Shown here: piece by piece, positions 34,525 to 43,470 of the stretch
How positions within the stretch are numbered: position 1 is the stretch's first letter
Layout: each line of letters opens with the position of its first letter
DNA from: Lachnospiraceae bacterium
GTDB taxonomy: Bacteria; Bacillota; Clostridia; Lachnospirales; Lachnospiraceae
Direction: 5' to 3'
Assembly (NCBI GenBank): GCA_900757145.1
Contig: CAAEMT010000049.1
Span: forward strand, 1 to 49,953
Length of the DNA stretch: 49,953 bases
The notes under the pieces: model-generated
Databases searched by the model: none
What the model saw: the letters and a program-made list of their open reading frames with translations, nothing else
What the model was told of the DNA's origin: nothing
Program-made: the position numbers and the translations under genes

Positions 34525-35385
34525 ATGGATTTTAAAAATGCACAGGAGCTTCTGGAGCTTTGTACTATGCAGAATTGTACGATCTCCGCAGTGATGAAAG
34601 CGCGAGAATGTATGCTTGCAGAGACTACGCAGGAGGCGGTCGAATCGCAGATGGCTCACGCATTGGAGGTCATGCGGGAATCTGTCAGAGTTCCGGTAGA
34701 ATCGCCGAGAAAGTCGATCGGCGGTCTGATCGGAGGGGAAGCGCAGATGATCCATCGGCAGGGCATGGAGGGAAAGTCGATCTGCGGTTCGGTTCTTTCA
34801 AAAGCTGTGGCTTACGCGATGGCGGTGCTTGAGACGAATACAACGATGGGGCTTATTGTAGCGGCGCCCACGGCAGGCTCATCAGGCGTGCTTCCGGGGC
34901 TTCTGCTTGCCATGCAGGAGGAGTATGAGCTTGCAGATGCTGCGGTCATTGACGCACTGTTCAATGCAAGTGCCATCGGTTATCTTGCCATGCGCAACGC
35001 GACAGTTTCAGGTGCGGTAGGCGGCTGTCAGGCTGAGGTAGGAGTAGCGGCGGCGATGGCGGCTTCTGCAGCGGTAGAGCTGATGGGGGGGACTGTACAG
35101 CAGTGCCTCGATGCTGCTGTCTTTGTGCTGATGAATTTTCTGGGGCTTGTCTGCGATCCGATCGGTGGATTGGTAGAGTGCCCGTGTCAGGGAAGAAATG
35201 CAGCGGGTGTGGCAATGGCGCTTACGGGAGCGGAGATTTCGCTTGCAGGCGTGCGGCAGCTTATTCCATTTGATGAAATGCTCCAGACGATGTATCAGGT
35301 AGGCAGACAGATTCCGCCGAGCCTGCGCGAGACGGCGCTCTCAGGATGCGCGGCTGCTCCGGCGGCAAAAAAGCTGTGCAGGTAA
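34525..35385 (+). CDS. sdaAA: L-serine dehydratase, alpha subunit (iron-sulfur)
   Basis: Catalytic subunit of L-serine dehydratase, 286 residues, holding the oxygen-sensitive [4Fe-4S] cluster that binds the substrate hydroxyl. Cys ligands appear in 'GGCQAEVGVAAAMA', 'VCDPIGGLVECPCQGRN' and the C-terminal 'LSGCAAAP'. The Ser/Gly-rich 'APTAGSSGVLPG' segment is typical. It is coupled to sdaAB by a two-base gap. The enzyme suits an amino-acid-fermenting anaerobe. Confidence 0.93.
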   Translation: MDFKNAQELLELCTMQNCTISAVMKARECMLAETTQEAVESQMAHALEVMRESVRVPVESPRKSIGGLIGGEAQMIHRQGMEGKSICGSVLSKAVAYAMAVLETNTTMGLIVAAPTAGSSGVLPGLLLAMQEEYELADAAVIDALFNASAIGYLAMRNATVSGAVGGCQAEVGVAAAMAASAAVELMGGTVQQCLDAAVFVLMNFLGLVCDPIGGLVECPCQGRNAAGVAMALTGAEISLAGVRQLIPFDEMLQTMYQVGRQIPPSLRETALSGCAAAPAAKKLCR

Positions 35386-35455
35386 AAAACGGTTATTTAC
35401 GAATTACGAGAATTATGGTATATTAGGCGGCGGCATGAAAGACGAGGTGACATAT

Positions 35456-37045
35456 ATGTGGTCAGACAGAATAGAACAGACGCGGCAGATGCGCAGAGAG
35501 CATCTGGCAGGCGGCGGTGAAGAGCGCATCAGGAAGCAGCATGAAAAAGGCAAGATGACGGCGATAGAACGAATCGAATACCTTCTTGATGAGGGATCAT
35601 TTCATCCGGCAGACAGCTTTTTCGAGACGCGGGAGGACAGCGCATCGCTCCTGAAGGGGAAAACGTACCTCGGAGACGGCGTGATCACCGGCTGGGGGAC
35701 GATTTTTGGGCGGCGTGTGTGCGTAGCCGCTGAGGATTTTACAGTGATCGGAGGCACTCTGGGAGAGACTCATGCGCAGAAGATCTGCAATATTCAGGAT
35801 CTTGCGTTTGATATGAAGGTTCCGGTCATATTTTTAAATGACAGCGGCGGCGCGAGGATCGAAGAGGGGATTCTTTCTCTGAGCGGCTACGGCGGAATAT
35901 TTAAACGTCATGTGAAGGCTTCCGGCGTGATTCCTCAGATTGCAGCCATACTCGGACCATGCTCCGGTGGAGCAAGCTATTCCCCGGCGCTTTGCGATTT
36001 TGTATTTATGGTCGAGGGATTAAGTAAGATGTGTCTGACGGGACCTGCGGTCGTAGAGTCGGTGCTTGGCCAAAAGGCAACGCTTGACGAGCTTGGAGGT
36101 ACCGTGGTACACGGCAGTAAAAGCGGTGTCGCACACGTCGTATGTCAGGACGAGCGGTCGTGCCTTGACAGCATTCGCAGGCTTCTTTCCTGCCTGCCGC
36201 AAAACTGCAGTCAGGAAGCGTCGCGTGAAATCTCCTCCATGTGGGAGAGCGGAGCGTGGGATGCTCTTGGCGGAAAGAAGATCAAGAAGATCGCGGCACG
36301 GCACTTTGAGGATATTGTACCGGATAATTCACGCCGCGCGTACGATGTTCATGAGGTGATCACGAATATTCTGGAGAATGACAGCTTTTACGAGCTCCAT
36401 GAATCATTTGCGAAGAATGCAGTGACGGGATTCGGTATTTTCGATGGCCGTGTGCTTGGCATCGTTGCAAATCAGCCGATGTATCTGGGCGGAGCGATAG
36501 ATTATAATGCGGCGGACAAGATCGCGCGCTTTATCCGTACCTGTGACTGCTTCAATATCCCTGTGTTGACGCTTGTGGATGTTCCGGCGTTTTTTCCGGG
36601 CGTACAGCAGGAGGAAAACGGTATTATCCGTCACGGCGCGAAGATACTTTATGCATATGCGGAGGCAACAGTACCGAAGGTGACGCTTATCATGAGAAAG
36701 GCGTACGGAGGCGCGTTTATTGCGATGAACTGCAAGATGATGAGCGCCGATATGGTATACGCATGGCCGATTGCAGAGATTGCGGTCATGGGCGCGGACG
36801 GTGCGGTACAGATCATCAACCGGCGCGAGATTGCCGGAGCAAAGGATCCGCAGCAGGAATATGAGCGGCGCAAAGTGCAGTATGAGGAGAAGTTTTCTAA
36901 TCCGTTTCTTGCGGCGAAGAAGGGCTATGTCGATGAGATTATTTTGCCGCAGGAGACTGCAGACAGGCTGAAAGAGACGTTTCGGCTGCTGCGCACAAAA
37001 GAAGAAACGCCGTATACAAAGAAACACGGAAACATACCATTATAA
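35456..37045 (+). CDS. Acyl-CoA carboxylase/decarboxylase carboxyltransferase subunit
   Basis: Carboxyltransferase of the propionyl-CoA carboxylase beta / methylmalonyl-CoA decarboxylase alpha (MmdA) family. It moves a carboxyl group between biotin and an acyl-CoA. The 529 residues carry two crotonase-like halves: acyl-CoA side motifs 'FLNDSGGARIEEG' and 'GPCSGGASYSPALCDF', and in the C-terminal half 'DVPAFFPGVQQE' and 'RKAYGGAFIAMNCK'. ATG 35456 has GAGG upstream; ATG 35435 would add seven residues. No biotin carrier, biotin carboxylase or membrane decarboxylase subunit lies nearby, so its partners must be elsewhere and its substrate is undetermined. Confidence 0.85.
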   Translation: MWSDRIEQTRQMRREHLAGGGEERIRKQHEKGKMTAIERIEYLLDEGSFHPADSFFETREDSASLLKGKTYLGDGVITGWGTIFGRRVCVAAEDFTVIGGTLGETHAQKICNIQDLAFDMKVPVIFLNDSGGARIEEGILSLSGYGGIFKRHVKASGVIPQIAAILGPCSGGASYSPALCDFVFMVEGLSKMCLTGPAVVESVLGQKATLDELGGTVVHGSKSGVAHVVCQDERSCLDSIRRLLSCLPQNCSQEASREISSMWESGAWDALGGKKIKKIAARHFEDIVPDNSRRAYDVHEVITNILENDSFYELHESFAKNAVTGFGIFDGRVLGIVANQPMYLGGAIDYNAADKIARFIRTCDCFNIPVLTLVDVPAFFPGVQQEENGIIRHGAKILYAYAEATVPKVTLIMRKAYGGAFIAMNCKMMSADMVYAWPIAEIAVMGADGAVQIINRREIAGAKDPQQEYERRKVQYEEKFSNPFLAAKKGYVDEIILPQETADRLKETFRLLRTKEETPYTKKHGNIPL

Positions 37046-37112
37046 GAATTAAGGGACTGGCGCAGGATGGTGACAGGAGATTTTATTTTGCCTCAGTCTC
37101 TTCGGAGGATTT

Positions 37113-38540
37113 ATGATATTTTCGACTTACCAGTTTATTTTTGCATTTCTGCCGATCACGTTTCTGGTCTATTTTCTTTTGAACAGATTCCGGTATTATT
37201 CGATCGCAAAGATATGGCTCGCACTTGCTTCTCTTTATTTCTACGGACAGGGAAGCCCTGACTTTTTTCCGTATTTTCTCGGAAGCGTCGTAGGAAACTA
37301 CGTAGTCGGCACCTGTCTGACCAGAATGGACGGAGAGCAGAAAAATCAGAAAAAGCTTCTGCTTTTTATCGGTATCATGGGCAATGTGGGGCTGCTTGGT
37401 TACTATAAATACACAGATTTCTTTATTGAAAACTATAACCTGCTGACAGGCAGTGATTATGCGCTCAAACATATCGTGCTGCCAATCGGTATTTCATTCT
37501 TTACATTCCAGCTGATTGCTTTTCTCGTGGATTCTTATCGCGGAGAGACGAAGCAGTATGATGTGATCAACTACCTGCTGTTTATCACCTTCTTTCCGCA
37601 GCTTATTGTCGGTCCGATTATTCATCATGCAGAGGTCGTGCCGCAGTTTGAGAATGAAGAGAATCTGAAGCTGAATTTTGACAATATTGCGGCAGGGCTG
37701 TTCCTGTTTTCAATCGGATGCGCGAAAAAGATCCTGCTTGCCGATCCGCTGACCACGGATGCGCAGGCGTTTTTCGGAAACATTCACGATTCGCTTCCGA
37801 TGATTGAATCGTGGTATCATTCGATTGAATATACGGTTTCCTATTATTTTGACTTGTCCGGTTATGCGGATATGGCAATCGGGCTGGGACTGATGTTTAA
37901 TATTGTGATCCCGCACAACTTTGATTCGCCGTATAAGGCGCGCAACTTCCAGGATTACTGGAGACGCTGGCATATGACATTATCACGGTTTTTGTCTGCG
38001 TATATATTCCGTTCCGTATACCGTAAGGGAAATAAATGGCGCAATTACTACATAGCGACGATGGTGACATTTTTTGTTTCAGGATTCTGGCACGGCGCAG
38101 GGTGGACCTTTGTTGTATGGGGAATCGTAAACGGTCTGTTTGTGTGCATAGCGGCGTGGATGCACAGGAAAAACTGGAAATTTCCGTTTCCGCTTGCATT
38201 TGCGCTGACAGCGATCGGCGTTGTGGGTGTGCGTGTTCTTTTTGTAGCAAATACGTTTACCGATGCATGGAACGTTTATTGCGGCATGGTGAATTTCGGA
38301 TCGCTTGGAAATAGCGTCTATGAGATCGCGCAGCATGTATGGGGCTTTGTCAAAGGAAACGCGTCAAACACGCTGCTGCTTCTTCTGGGACTGTTCATCT
38401 GCTGGTTCCTTCCGAATTCCCGTCAGATGATGGAGAAGTTCAGACCGAGCTGGAAGAGCGCGGTGTATGCGGCGGTGCTTTTGACGCTGTGTATTATGCA
38501 GATGAATCAGGTCGTACAGTTCCTTTACTTCCAGTTCTAA
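37113..38540 (+). CDS. MBOAT-family O-acyltransferase (AlgI/DltB-like)
   Basis: A 475-residue membrane protein of the AlgI-type MBOAT family, which moves an acyl group (usually acetyl) across the membrane onto a surface glycan. About 10-12 hydrophobic helices are visible. Family motifs include 'IGISFFTFQLIAFLVDSYRG', 'FQDYWRRWHMTLSRFL' and the active-site His in 'FVSGFWHGAGWTFVVWG'. ATG 37113 follows CGGAGGATTT. The gene downstream encodes an SGNH-like exported protein, the usual partner that completes O-acylation. The target polymer is unknown. Confidence 0.88.
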   Translation: MIFSTYQFIFAFLPITFLVYFLLNRFRYYSIAKIWLALASLYFYGQGSPDFFPYFLGSVVGNYVVGTCLTRMDGEQKNQKKLLLFIGIMGNVGLLGYYKYTDFFIENYNLLTGSDYALKHIVLPIGISFFTFQLIAFLVDSYRGETKQYDVINYLLFITFFPQLIVGPIIHHAEVVPQFENEENLKLNFDNIAAGLFLFSIGCAKKILLADPLTTDAQAFFGNIHDSLPMIESWYHSIEYTVSYYFDLSGYADMAIGLGLMFNIVIPHNFDSPYKARNFQDYWRRWHMTLSRFLSAYIFRSVYRKGNKWRNYYIATMVTFFVSGFWHGAGWTFVVWGIVNGLFVCIAAWMHRKNWKFPFPLAFALTAIGVVGVRVLFVANTFTDAWNVYCGMVNFGSLGNSVYEIAQHVWGFVKGNASNTLLLLLGLFICWFLPNSRQMMEKFRPSWKSAVYAAVLLTLCIMQMNQVVQFLYFQF

Positions 38541-38573
38541 AGAAGAAACAGTTACAGGCAGCAAGGAGGATTT

Positions 38574-39716
38574 ATGAAAAAAAGTAAGCAATGGATTGCG
38601 CTGTTTGCCGCTTTGGTGTTCACAGGGATCGCAGCGTTTATGGCGGTCAATTTTATAGTCGATCCTACCGGATATTTTGCTGTGGAGCGTGGTGCACAGG
38701 AGATCGATGCAAACGGATATACCCGCGCGGCAAAGAGTAAATATATAAAAAAGCATAGCGGAGAGTATGATGCAGTGGTTCTTGGAGGATCGAAGGCAGG
38801 TGTGCTGAATACACAGCTTCTCTCTGAATATACAGGCAGAAATTATTATAATTTTTATGTGGCATACGGCTGCTTTGCAGATTTTCTTACCTATGCGAAG
38901 TATCTTGTCGATACGGCGGGAATAGAGGAGATTACGCTGCATCTGAGCAGTATCGAGGTTCAGAAATATTCGCGTGCAGATACGAATGAAGTGTATGAGG
39001 TTCCGGCTGTCGTAGAGGGCGGTGTATGGAATACACTGCTTGAGAATCTTGATTATCTCTGTCGTAATATTACATCAACGCTCGAATATGCATTGGAAGG
39101 CAATACAGAGCAGGAACGCGGTATGGATGCTCTGGAGACGGGCGAGAGAAATTATTCCTATCCGTACGGTTTGATGGAGCAGGATCCGGACGAGTACGTG
39201 CAGGAGTATGTACTCCCGCGGTACGAGAAGAATCTTGCGGCGCTGTTTGATGGTGAGGAACCGTCTATGCCTGCGCTCAAAAAGAATGTAAAAGCAATGA
39301 AGGAGCTGAAAACATTCTGTGATGAACGTGGTGTGACGCTAAAAGTTGTGATCGGACCGACGTTCCTTGCAGAGATGTATAAGTTTGAGGATCCTGCATA
39401 TTATGAATATTTAAGGCAGCTCGTTCAGATTACGGATATCTGGGATTTCAGCGGTTTTACACAGGTAAATCGGAATCCCTACAATTTTGTCAATGAAGGC
39501 CATTACAATAATACGGTAGCTGATCTGATGGTGGATACGATGTACGGAAAGGCTAAAAAGGAAGGCTTTGGCATACTCCTGACAAAGGATAATATCGAAG
39601 AATATCTGGCAGGACGGCAGGCAGATTTTGAAAAATTAAGGGAAGAGTATGAGGCGAACGGAAACATCGGTCTTTTTGGAAGAGACTCTAAGAGCTTCTG
39701 CGGGAAGGCTGACTAA
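38574..39716 (+). CDS. Exported SGNH/DltD-AlgX-like acylation partner
   Basis: A 380-residue protein with an N-terminal membrane anchor (about 7-27) and an extracytoplasmic domain. Features suggest an SGNH-hydrolase-like fold: block I 'AVVLGGSKAGVLN' (Ser near residue 67) and a C-terminal 'FVNEGHYNNTVADLMVD' supplying the catalytic-type His. These assignments are by eye and the domain is divergent. It follows the MBOAT gene by 33 bases with AAGGAGGAT, so both probably act together to O-acylate a cell-surface polysaccharide or teichoic acid, like AlgI with AlgX/AlgJ or DltB with DltD. Confidence 0.65.
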   Translation: MKKSKQWIALFAALVFTGIAAFMAVNFIVDPTGYFAVERGAQEIDANGYTRAAKSKYIKKHSGEYDAVVLGGSKAGVLNTQLLSEYTGRNYYNFYVAYGCFADFLTYAKYLVDTAGIEEITLHLSSIEVQKYSRADTNEVYEVPAVVEGGVWNTLLENLDYLCRNITSTLEYALEGNTEQERGMDALETGERNYSYPYGLMEQDPDEYVQEYVLPRYEKNLAALFDGEEPSMPALKKNVKAMKELKTFCDERGVTLKVVIGPTFLAEMYKFEDPAYYEYLRQLVQITDIWDFSGFTQVNRNPYNFVNEGHYNNTVADLMVDTMYGKAKKEGFGILLTKDNIEEYLAGRQADFEKLREEYEANGNIGLFGRDSKSFCGKAD

Positions 39717-39793
39717 AGCGCAGATATGCAGGAAACGCGGTTTGGGTACCCGGTGAAGCTGCAAAATACGCATTTAAAAATAAGAAAAAATAA

Positions 39794-39841
39794 GGGGGCT
39801 GGTGCAAAGGCAGAGTATGTTCTGCTTTTGCACCAGCCCCC
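39794..39841 (-). terminator. Strong terminator of mecA (minus strand)
   Basis: A 21-bp stem with one G-U pair and a six-base loop (GGGGGCTGGTGCAAA... / ...TTTGCACCAGCCCCC). On the minus strand it is followed by TTATTTTTTCTTATTTTT, a classic terminator for mecA. On the plus strand no T tract follows, although the hairpin also lies at the 3' end of the SGNH gene. Confidence 0.85.
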
Positions 39842-39893
39842 GAACTGTTCATGCATAGTAGGAGCAGCATCCTGTGTAGCCGAAGCTTTTTAC

Positions 39894-40682
39894 TCAGCGC
39901 AGCGCCTGCAGGCTTTTCAGTGCGTCAGAGGCGAGGATTGTCTCCATATGCTCAGCAAGGTGCGCTTCCATAGCTGGATTGAACTTACAGCTTTGTCCGT
40001 ACTCTGAAAGGATATTGCACAGCTTATTGAACTGCTCGGCAGAGCTTGACGCTTTTTTTACAAGGAGATAGTATCCGCCGTTTTCCGTATCTTTATAAAG
40101 TGCGCTCGGCACACTGCACAGAGAGCCGAGGACTGCCGCGGCGTGGATCGCATGGTCAAGGGAGGAGAACAGATAAAAACGAGTCAGGCTGCGCAGCTCT
40201 TCCTCTGTTGCTGAGGTATCGGAAGGAGTATTTTCAGCTTTATCATCATCTGCTTTCTTTTCAGCAGCGGAAGATTTCTGGGAGGCACGTTTTTTTGCCT
40301 CAGTAATCTTCTTGATCAGGCCGAGAATGTCGTCAGCTCCCTCAAGACGATCTTTGAGATCAGTAAGAGGAGGGGTTCCTTCGCCTGATGTATCTTCAGG
40401 TGAAAACTTTGCAAATCGTGTGTCCAGCTCTTCCGGATCATCGACTTTTGTGATGATCAGTATGATCGAATCCATCGAGATTGGGACTGCTTCTATGACA
40501 AGCGGAGTATTGTCCGCTTCAAATCCGAAATCCTGTGCAGCTATCTGCATCATATCCTGAAACAGCGCCTGGGCTTTATCGGAACCGTATGCAAGCTCAG
40601 TGAGCTTGATTTCACGTTTGGCGAGATCCTCACGCGTCAGAGTGCAGCGGATCTGTTTGTCGCTGATTTTTTCAATCTTCAT
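39894..40682 (-). CDS. mecA: Adaptor protein MecA
   Basis: Adaptor that delivers substrates to the ClpC/ClpP protease. The 262 residues have the N-terminal substrate-recognition domain ('MKIEKISDKQIRCTLTREDL'), a charged low-complexity linker (about 110-165, Lys/Glu/Asp/Ser-rich) and a C-terminal ClpC-binding domain starting near 'LTRFYLFSSLDHAIHAA'. AAGGATG precedes the ATG on the minus strand. It is the only minus-strand gene in this part of the window and ends in a strong terminator. Confidence 0.9.
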   Translation of the reverse strand: MKIEKISDKQIRCTLTREDLAKREIKLTELAYGSDKAQALFQDMMQIAAQDFGFEADNTPLVIEAVPISMDSIILIITKVDDPEELDTRFAKFSPEDTSGEGTPPLTDLKDRLEGADDILGLIKKITEAKKRASQKSSAAEKKADDDKAENTPSDTSATEEELRSLTRFYLFSSLDHAIHAAAVLGSLCSVPSALYKDTENGGYYLLVKKASSSAEQFNKLCNILSEYGQSCKFNPAMEAHLAEHMETILASDALKSLQALR

Positions 40683-40738
40683 ATAATCACATCCTTATCC
40701 GGTAATCACTACTATATTATGATGGCAGAATTGTGGGA

Positions 40739-40771
40739 GTGCGAAGCACAAAACAATTCGTCAGGTATCTT
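40739..40771. repeat. Dispersed intergenic repeat, family A, copy 2
   Basis: Matches 12946-12978 over 33 bases with about five differences (shared core GCACAAAACAATTC). Unlike copy 1, it is not followed by a matching inverted arm. Confidence 0.5.
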
Positions 40772-40841
40772 TTGACCTCATCGTATCTATTATATACGCA
40801 GATTTGCAAAGAGTAAAGTGGGTATAAAATGTAAAAATAGC

Positions 40842-40870
40842 TTGCAAAATATACTCATATTGTATATAAT
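40842..40870 (+). promoter_or_regulatory. Sigma-A promoter
   Basis: TTGCAA (40842-40847), 17-base spacer, perfect TATAAT (40865-40870). It reads toward the small gene at 41161 and the GH18 gene, with a leader of roughly 285 bases. Confidence 0.7.
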
Positions 40871-41160
40871 AAACAACAGAAAGGTTATGTGGAGTTTTTG
40901 GGAAAGGAGGAAATAGAAATCGCTGTACTTCCCTACAGCAGAGTTCCCATATATCCTTTCCACACTTCTTTTACGCATTATAATCAATTTCTATTTTATA
41001 CGCAAGTCAATATTTATAATCACCAAATACGCCGTATCGGATATTCTGATATGCGAAAGCGTATTCTTTTGGACATATCGGGAGCAGGGACATCATTATA
41101 ATATATCACGAAGCATTATGAAAGCATCTCCGCTGTCCATACGGCATGAAAAGGAGAAAA

Positions 41161-41403
41161 GTGGACAGAAAAAGACAGTACAGAAAAAGGACAAAGGATG
41201 CGGTTTCTCTGATGCGAGAGCTGCAAAGTTATGAAAAGCAGGGCACACAGCTTTATCTGAATGAGAAGCCAAGCAGGGCAGACGAGATCACAGATGCCTG
41301 TCTGCTGGCAGAGCGGTGTGTGTATATGCGCGATTTTATTAGTGACGATGCAGACCGCATTACAGAAATTCATTTCATCAGAATTCCGGAGCCTAAAATA
41401 TGA
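41161..41403 (+). CDS. Small conserved-looking hypothetical protein
   Basis: An 80-residue soluble protein with a strongly basic N-terminus (Lys/Arg-rich first 15 residues) followed by a helical, acidic body ('LMRELQSYEKQGTQLYLNEK') that reads like a real protein fold. I recall similar small proteins of unknown function in Lachnospiraceae but cannot name a family. GTG 41161 has AAAGGAG at the right distance; ATG 41146 would add five residues but lacks a ribosome binding site. A strong promoter lies 290 bases upstream. No function proposed. Confidence 0.55.
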   Translation: MDRKRQYRKRTKDAVSLMRELQSYEKQGTQLYLNEKPSRADEITDACLLAERCVYMRDFISDDADRITEIHFIRIPEPKI

Positions 41404-41520
41404 AAGGAAAATAGCGATGGATGCGGTATTCCCCTTACCGCGCAGATTCTGTTTGTGAAGCAAAAGAAGAAAGAACTGCGATACGTTTCTTATTTTTTTA
41501 TAAAAATAACTCCGAAAATA

Positions 41521-41549
41521 ATGACGATTTCTGAAATAAATGTTAAACT
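41521..41549 (+). promoter_or_regulatory. Weak promoter candidate before the GH18 gene
   Basis: ATGACG (41521-41526), 17 bases, TAAACT (41544-41549). Both hexamers are imperfect; transcription could also come from 40842. Confidence 0.3.
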
Positions 41550-41587
41550 GTCCGCAGAGAGCTGTAACAGAAAGGGGAAGTATAGCG

Positions 41588-43315
41588 ATGAATAAAAGAA
41601 GAAGGCAGTATCGGTTTCTTGCTGCGCTCGTAGCGGGAATTGGAGTGATTGCGATACTGGCAGTCTGTGTGATAAAGTTTATGCCAACGAGGCAGCGGAT
41701 GATGCCGGAGGATTACTTTGGGCTTACAGGGACGAGTGAGGCAGCCAGTGCGCTTGGCGGTACAGAGGCAGCCGTTATTGTGGAGGATCATTTAGCGCAG
41801 GAGCGTGCAGTTATCATAGACGGAAGCGCGTATATCGATTATACGCTGGTACAGCGTGAACTCAATTCTCGCTTTCACTGGGATGCGTCGGCAGGACTTT
41901 TGCTGTTCACGACGCCGGATCAGTTGTTTGAGATCGCGCCCAACGGGACGTCGTATACGACAGATGGCCAGAGCTTTGATGCCGGCTATGAGATTTTAAA
42001 GACGACGTCATCGGGACTGTTCCTGTCTGTGAATTTTATGCAGCAGTATTCGAATCTGAAATTTGATATCTATGACTCACCTTCTCGTATCGTTGTGACG
42101 CGCGGCAGTGTGCAGCAGACCGCGGCAACTGTGAAAAGGGACAGTGCCGTGCGTTATCTTGGAGGGATAAAGAGCCCTATTATTACAGATGTGTCGGCGG
42201 GCAGTCAGGTAAGAGTACTTGAACAGATGGAGAACTGGTCGCAGGTTATGACATCGGATGGGTATATCGGTTATATCAAGAATAATCGTCTTTCTGATAT
42301 TCAGACAATCACGACAGATACGTTTTACCAGGAACCGCAGTATACGAACATATCGTTGGATGAAAAGGTGAATCTTGTATGGCATCAGATCAATTATCCG
42401 GAGATGAACAGCGACCTGAAAAAGGACATTTCCGATATGTCAGGCGTAAACGTGATTTCGCCGACCTGGTATTATCTAAGCGACAATGAGGGAGGAGTGC
42501 TTTCCTATGCAGACGCTTCCTATGTAAAGCGCGCACATAAGAAAGGGCTTCAAGTGTGGGCTTTGATCAGCAATTTCAGCGAAGATGTCAGCACGACCGC
42601 TCTTCTTGCTTCACGGACGGCGCGTCAGAACGTGCAGAATTACCTGATCAGTCAGGCGCTTGAGCTTGGCTTTGATGGGATCAACATTGATTTTGAGGGA
42701 ATTGCGCAGGAGGCAGGATACGATTATGTGCAGTTTATGCGTGAGCTGTCCATTCTGTGCAGAAAGAATCAGATCATTCTTTCTGTTGATGTGCCGGTAC
42801 CGATGGACTTTTCAAAGCATTACAACCGCAGAGAGCTTGGCGTAATCTGTGATTATGTGATCATGATGGGATATGATGAGCATTATGCCGGTTCGGAGGT
42901 AGCTGGAAGCGTTGCTTCGATGGATTTTGAGCGTACCGGTATCGAGAATATGCTAAGTGAGGTACCGAAAGAGAAGCTTGTGAGTGCCATTCCGTTTTAT
43001 TCGAGGATATGGTATACGGCAACGAATGAGGACGGTTCGACTACAGTGACGAGTGAAGCCGTATCGATGGATTATGCCGAGCAGACCGTGGCGCAGCAGG
43101 GAGCCGAGAAAGTCTTTGATGCTTCTACGGGGCAGCAGTATGCTGAATGGACGGACGATCAGGGACGTCTCTGCCAGATATGGCTTGAAGACGAGGAATC
43201 CGTCAGAGCAAGAGCATTGCTCGTAAAAGAATTTGAGCTTGCAGGGATTGCCGAGTGGGTGCTCGGAAATGAGAGACCTGCCGTATGGCCGATTATCAGT
43301 GAGTCCATTCAGTAA
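41588..43315 (+). CDS. Exported GH18-family (chitinase-like) protein with SH3-like domain
   Basis: A 576-residue membrane-anchored surface protein. An N-terminal helix (about 9-32) is followed by a copper-amine-oxidase-N-like domain (about 70-185), an SH3-like domain (about 195-240, 'GSQVRVLEQMENWSQVMTS') and a GH18 TIM-barrel (about 260-576). The catalytic loop 'FDGINIDFEGI' near 362-371 retains the Asp and the acid Glu370, as in YaaH/YdhD-type enzymes that act on peptidoglycan-like N-acetylglucosamine polymers. ATG 41588 follows AAGGGGAAG; an upstream TTG at 41540 is unlikely. Probable role: cell-wall or glycan hydrolysis at the surface. Confidence 0.82.
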   Translation: MNKRRRQYRFLAALVAGIGVIAILAVCVIKFMPTRQRMMPEDYFGLTGTSEAASALGGTEAAVIVEDHLAQERAVIIDGSAYIDYTLVQRELNSRFHWDASAGLLLFTTPDQLFEIAPNGTSYTTDGQSFDAGYEILKTTSSGLFLSVNFMQQYSNLKFDIYDSPSRIVVTRGSVQQTAATVKRDSAVRYLGGIKSPIITDVSAGSQVRVLEQMENWSQVMTSDGYIGYIKNNRLSDIQTITTDTFYQEPQYTNISLDEKVNLVWHQINYPEMNSDLKKDISDMSGVNVISPTWYYLSDNEGGVLSYADASYVKRAHKKGLQVWALISNFSEDVSTTALLASRTARQNVQNYLISQALELGFDGINIDFEGIAQEAGYDYVQFMRELSILCRKNQIILSVDVPVPMDFSKHYNRRELGVICDYVIMMGYDEHYAGSEVAGSVASMDFERTGIENMLSEVPKEKLVSAIPFYSRIWYTATNEDGSTTVTSEAVSMDYAEQTVAQQGAEKVFDASTGQQYAEWTDDQGRLCQIWLEDEESVRARALLVKEFELAGIAEWVLGNERPAVWPIISESIQ

Positions 43316-43335
43316 AATCTTATAAAAGCAAAACA

Positions 43336-43381
43336 GACCGCAGACGCTTTGGGATATCCCAAAATGACTGCGGTCGCTTTT
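43336..43381 (+). terminator. Terminator after the GH18 gene
   Basis: Outer stem GACCGCAG / CTGCGGTC encloses an inner hairpin (TTTGGGATATCCCAAA) and is followed by GCTTTT. The T tract is short. Confidence 0.7.
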
Positions 43382-43435
43382 GATTGTACACGGATTATTT
43401 TTTGACGGACTTTGCAAACTTCCATTCGCATTTAC

Positions 43436-43464
43436 TTGCGCATGATCAGAAAATACTCTATAAT
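43436..43464 (+). promoter_or_regulatory. Promoter of the envelope-modification operon
   Basis: TTGCGC (43436-43441), 17-base spacer, perfect TATAAT (43459-43464). Transcription should start at about 43471, immediately before the structured leader. Confidence 0.65.
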
Positions 43465-43470
43465 ATAAAG

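Larger units (their letters stand above)
40683..41160. other. Gene-poor region between mecA and the small gene at 41161
   Basis: Contains the second copy of dispersed repeat family A (40739-40771), a strong plus-strand promoter (40842-40870), and a ribosome-binding-site-like AAAGGAGG at about 40903 that has no start codon at a usable distance. A 70-codon frame starting GTG 40889 is judged non-coding. The stretch 40877-41160 is therefore probably an untranslated leader. Confidence 0.45.

Noticed and set aside
39794..39841. Very strong inverted repeat as a transposon end or miniature element
   Set aside because: No partner copy or target duplication was seen, and the minus-strand T tract right after the stem makes it a normal mecA terminator.
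40889..41101. A 70-codon frame starting GTG 40889
   Set aside because: No ribosome binding site precedes the GTG (the AAAGGAGG lies inside the frame), and the composition is not protein-like.
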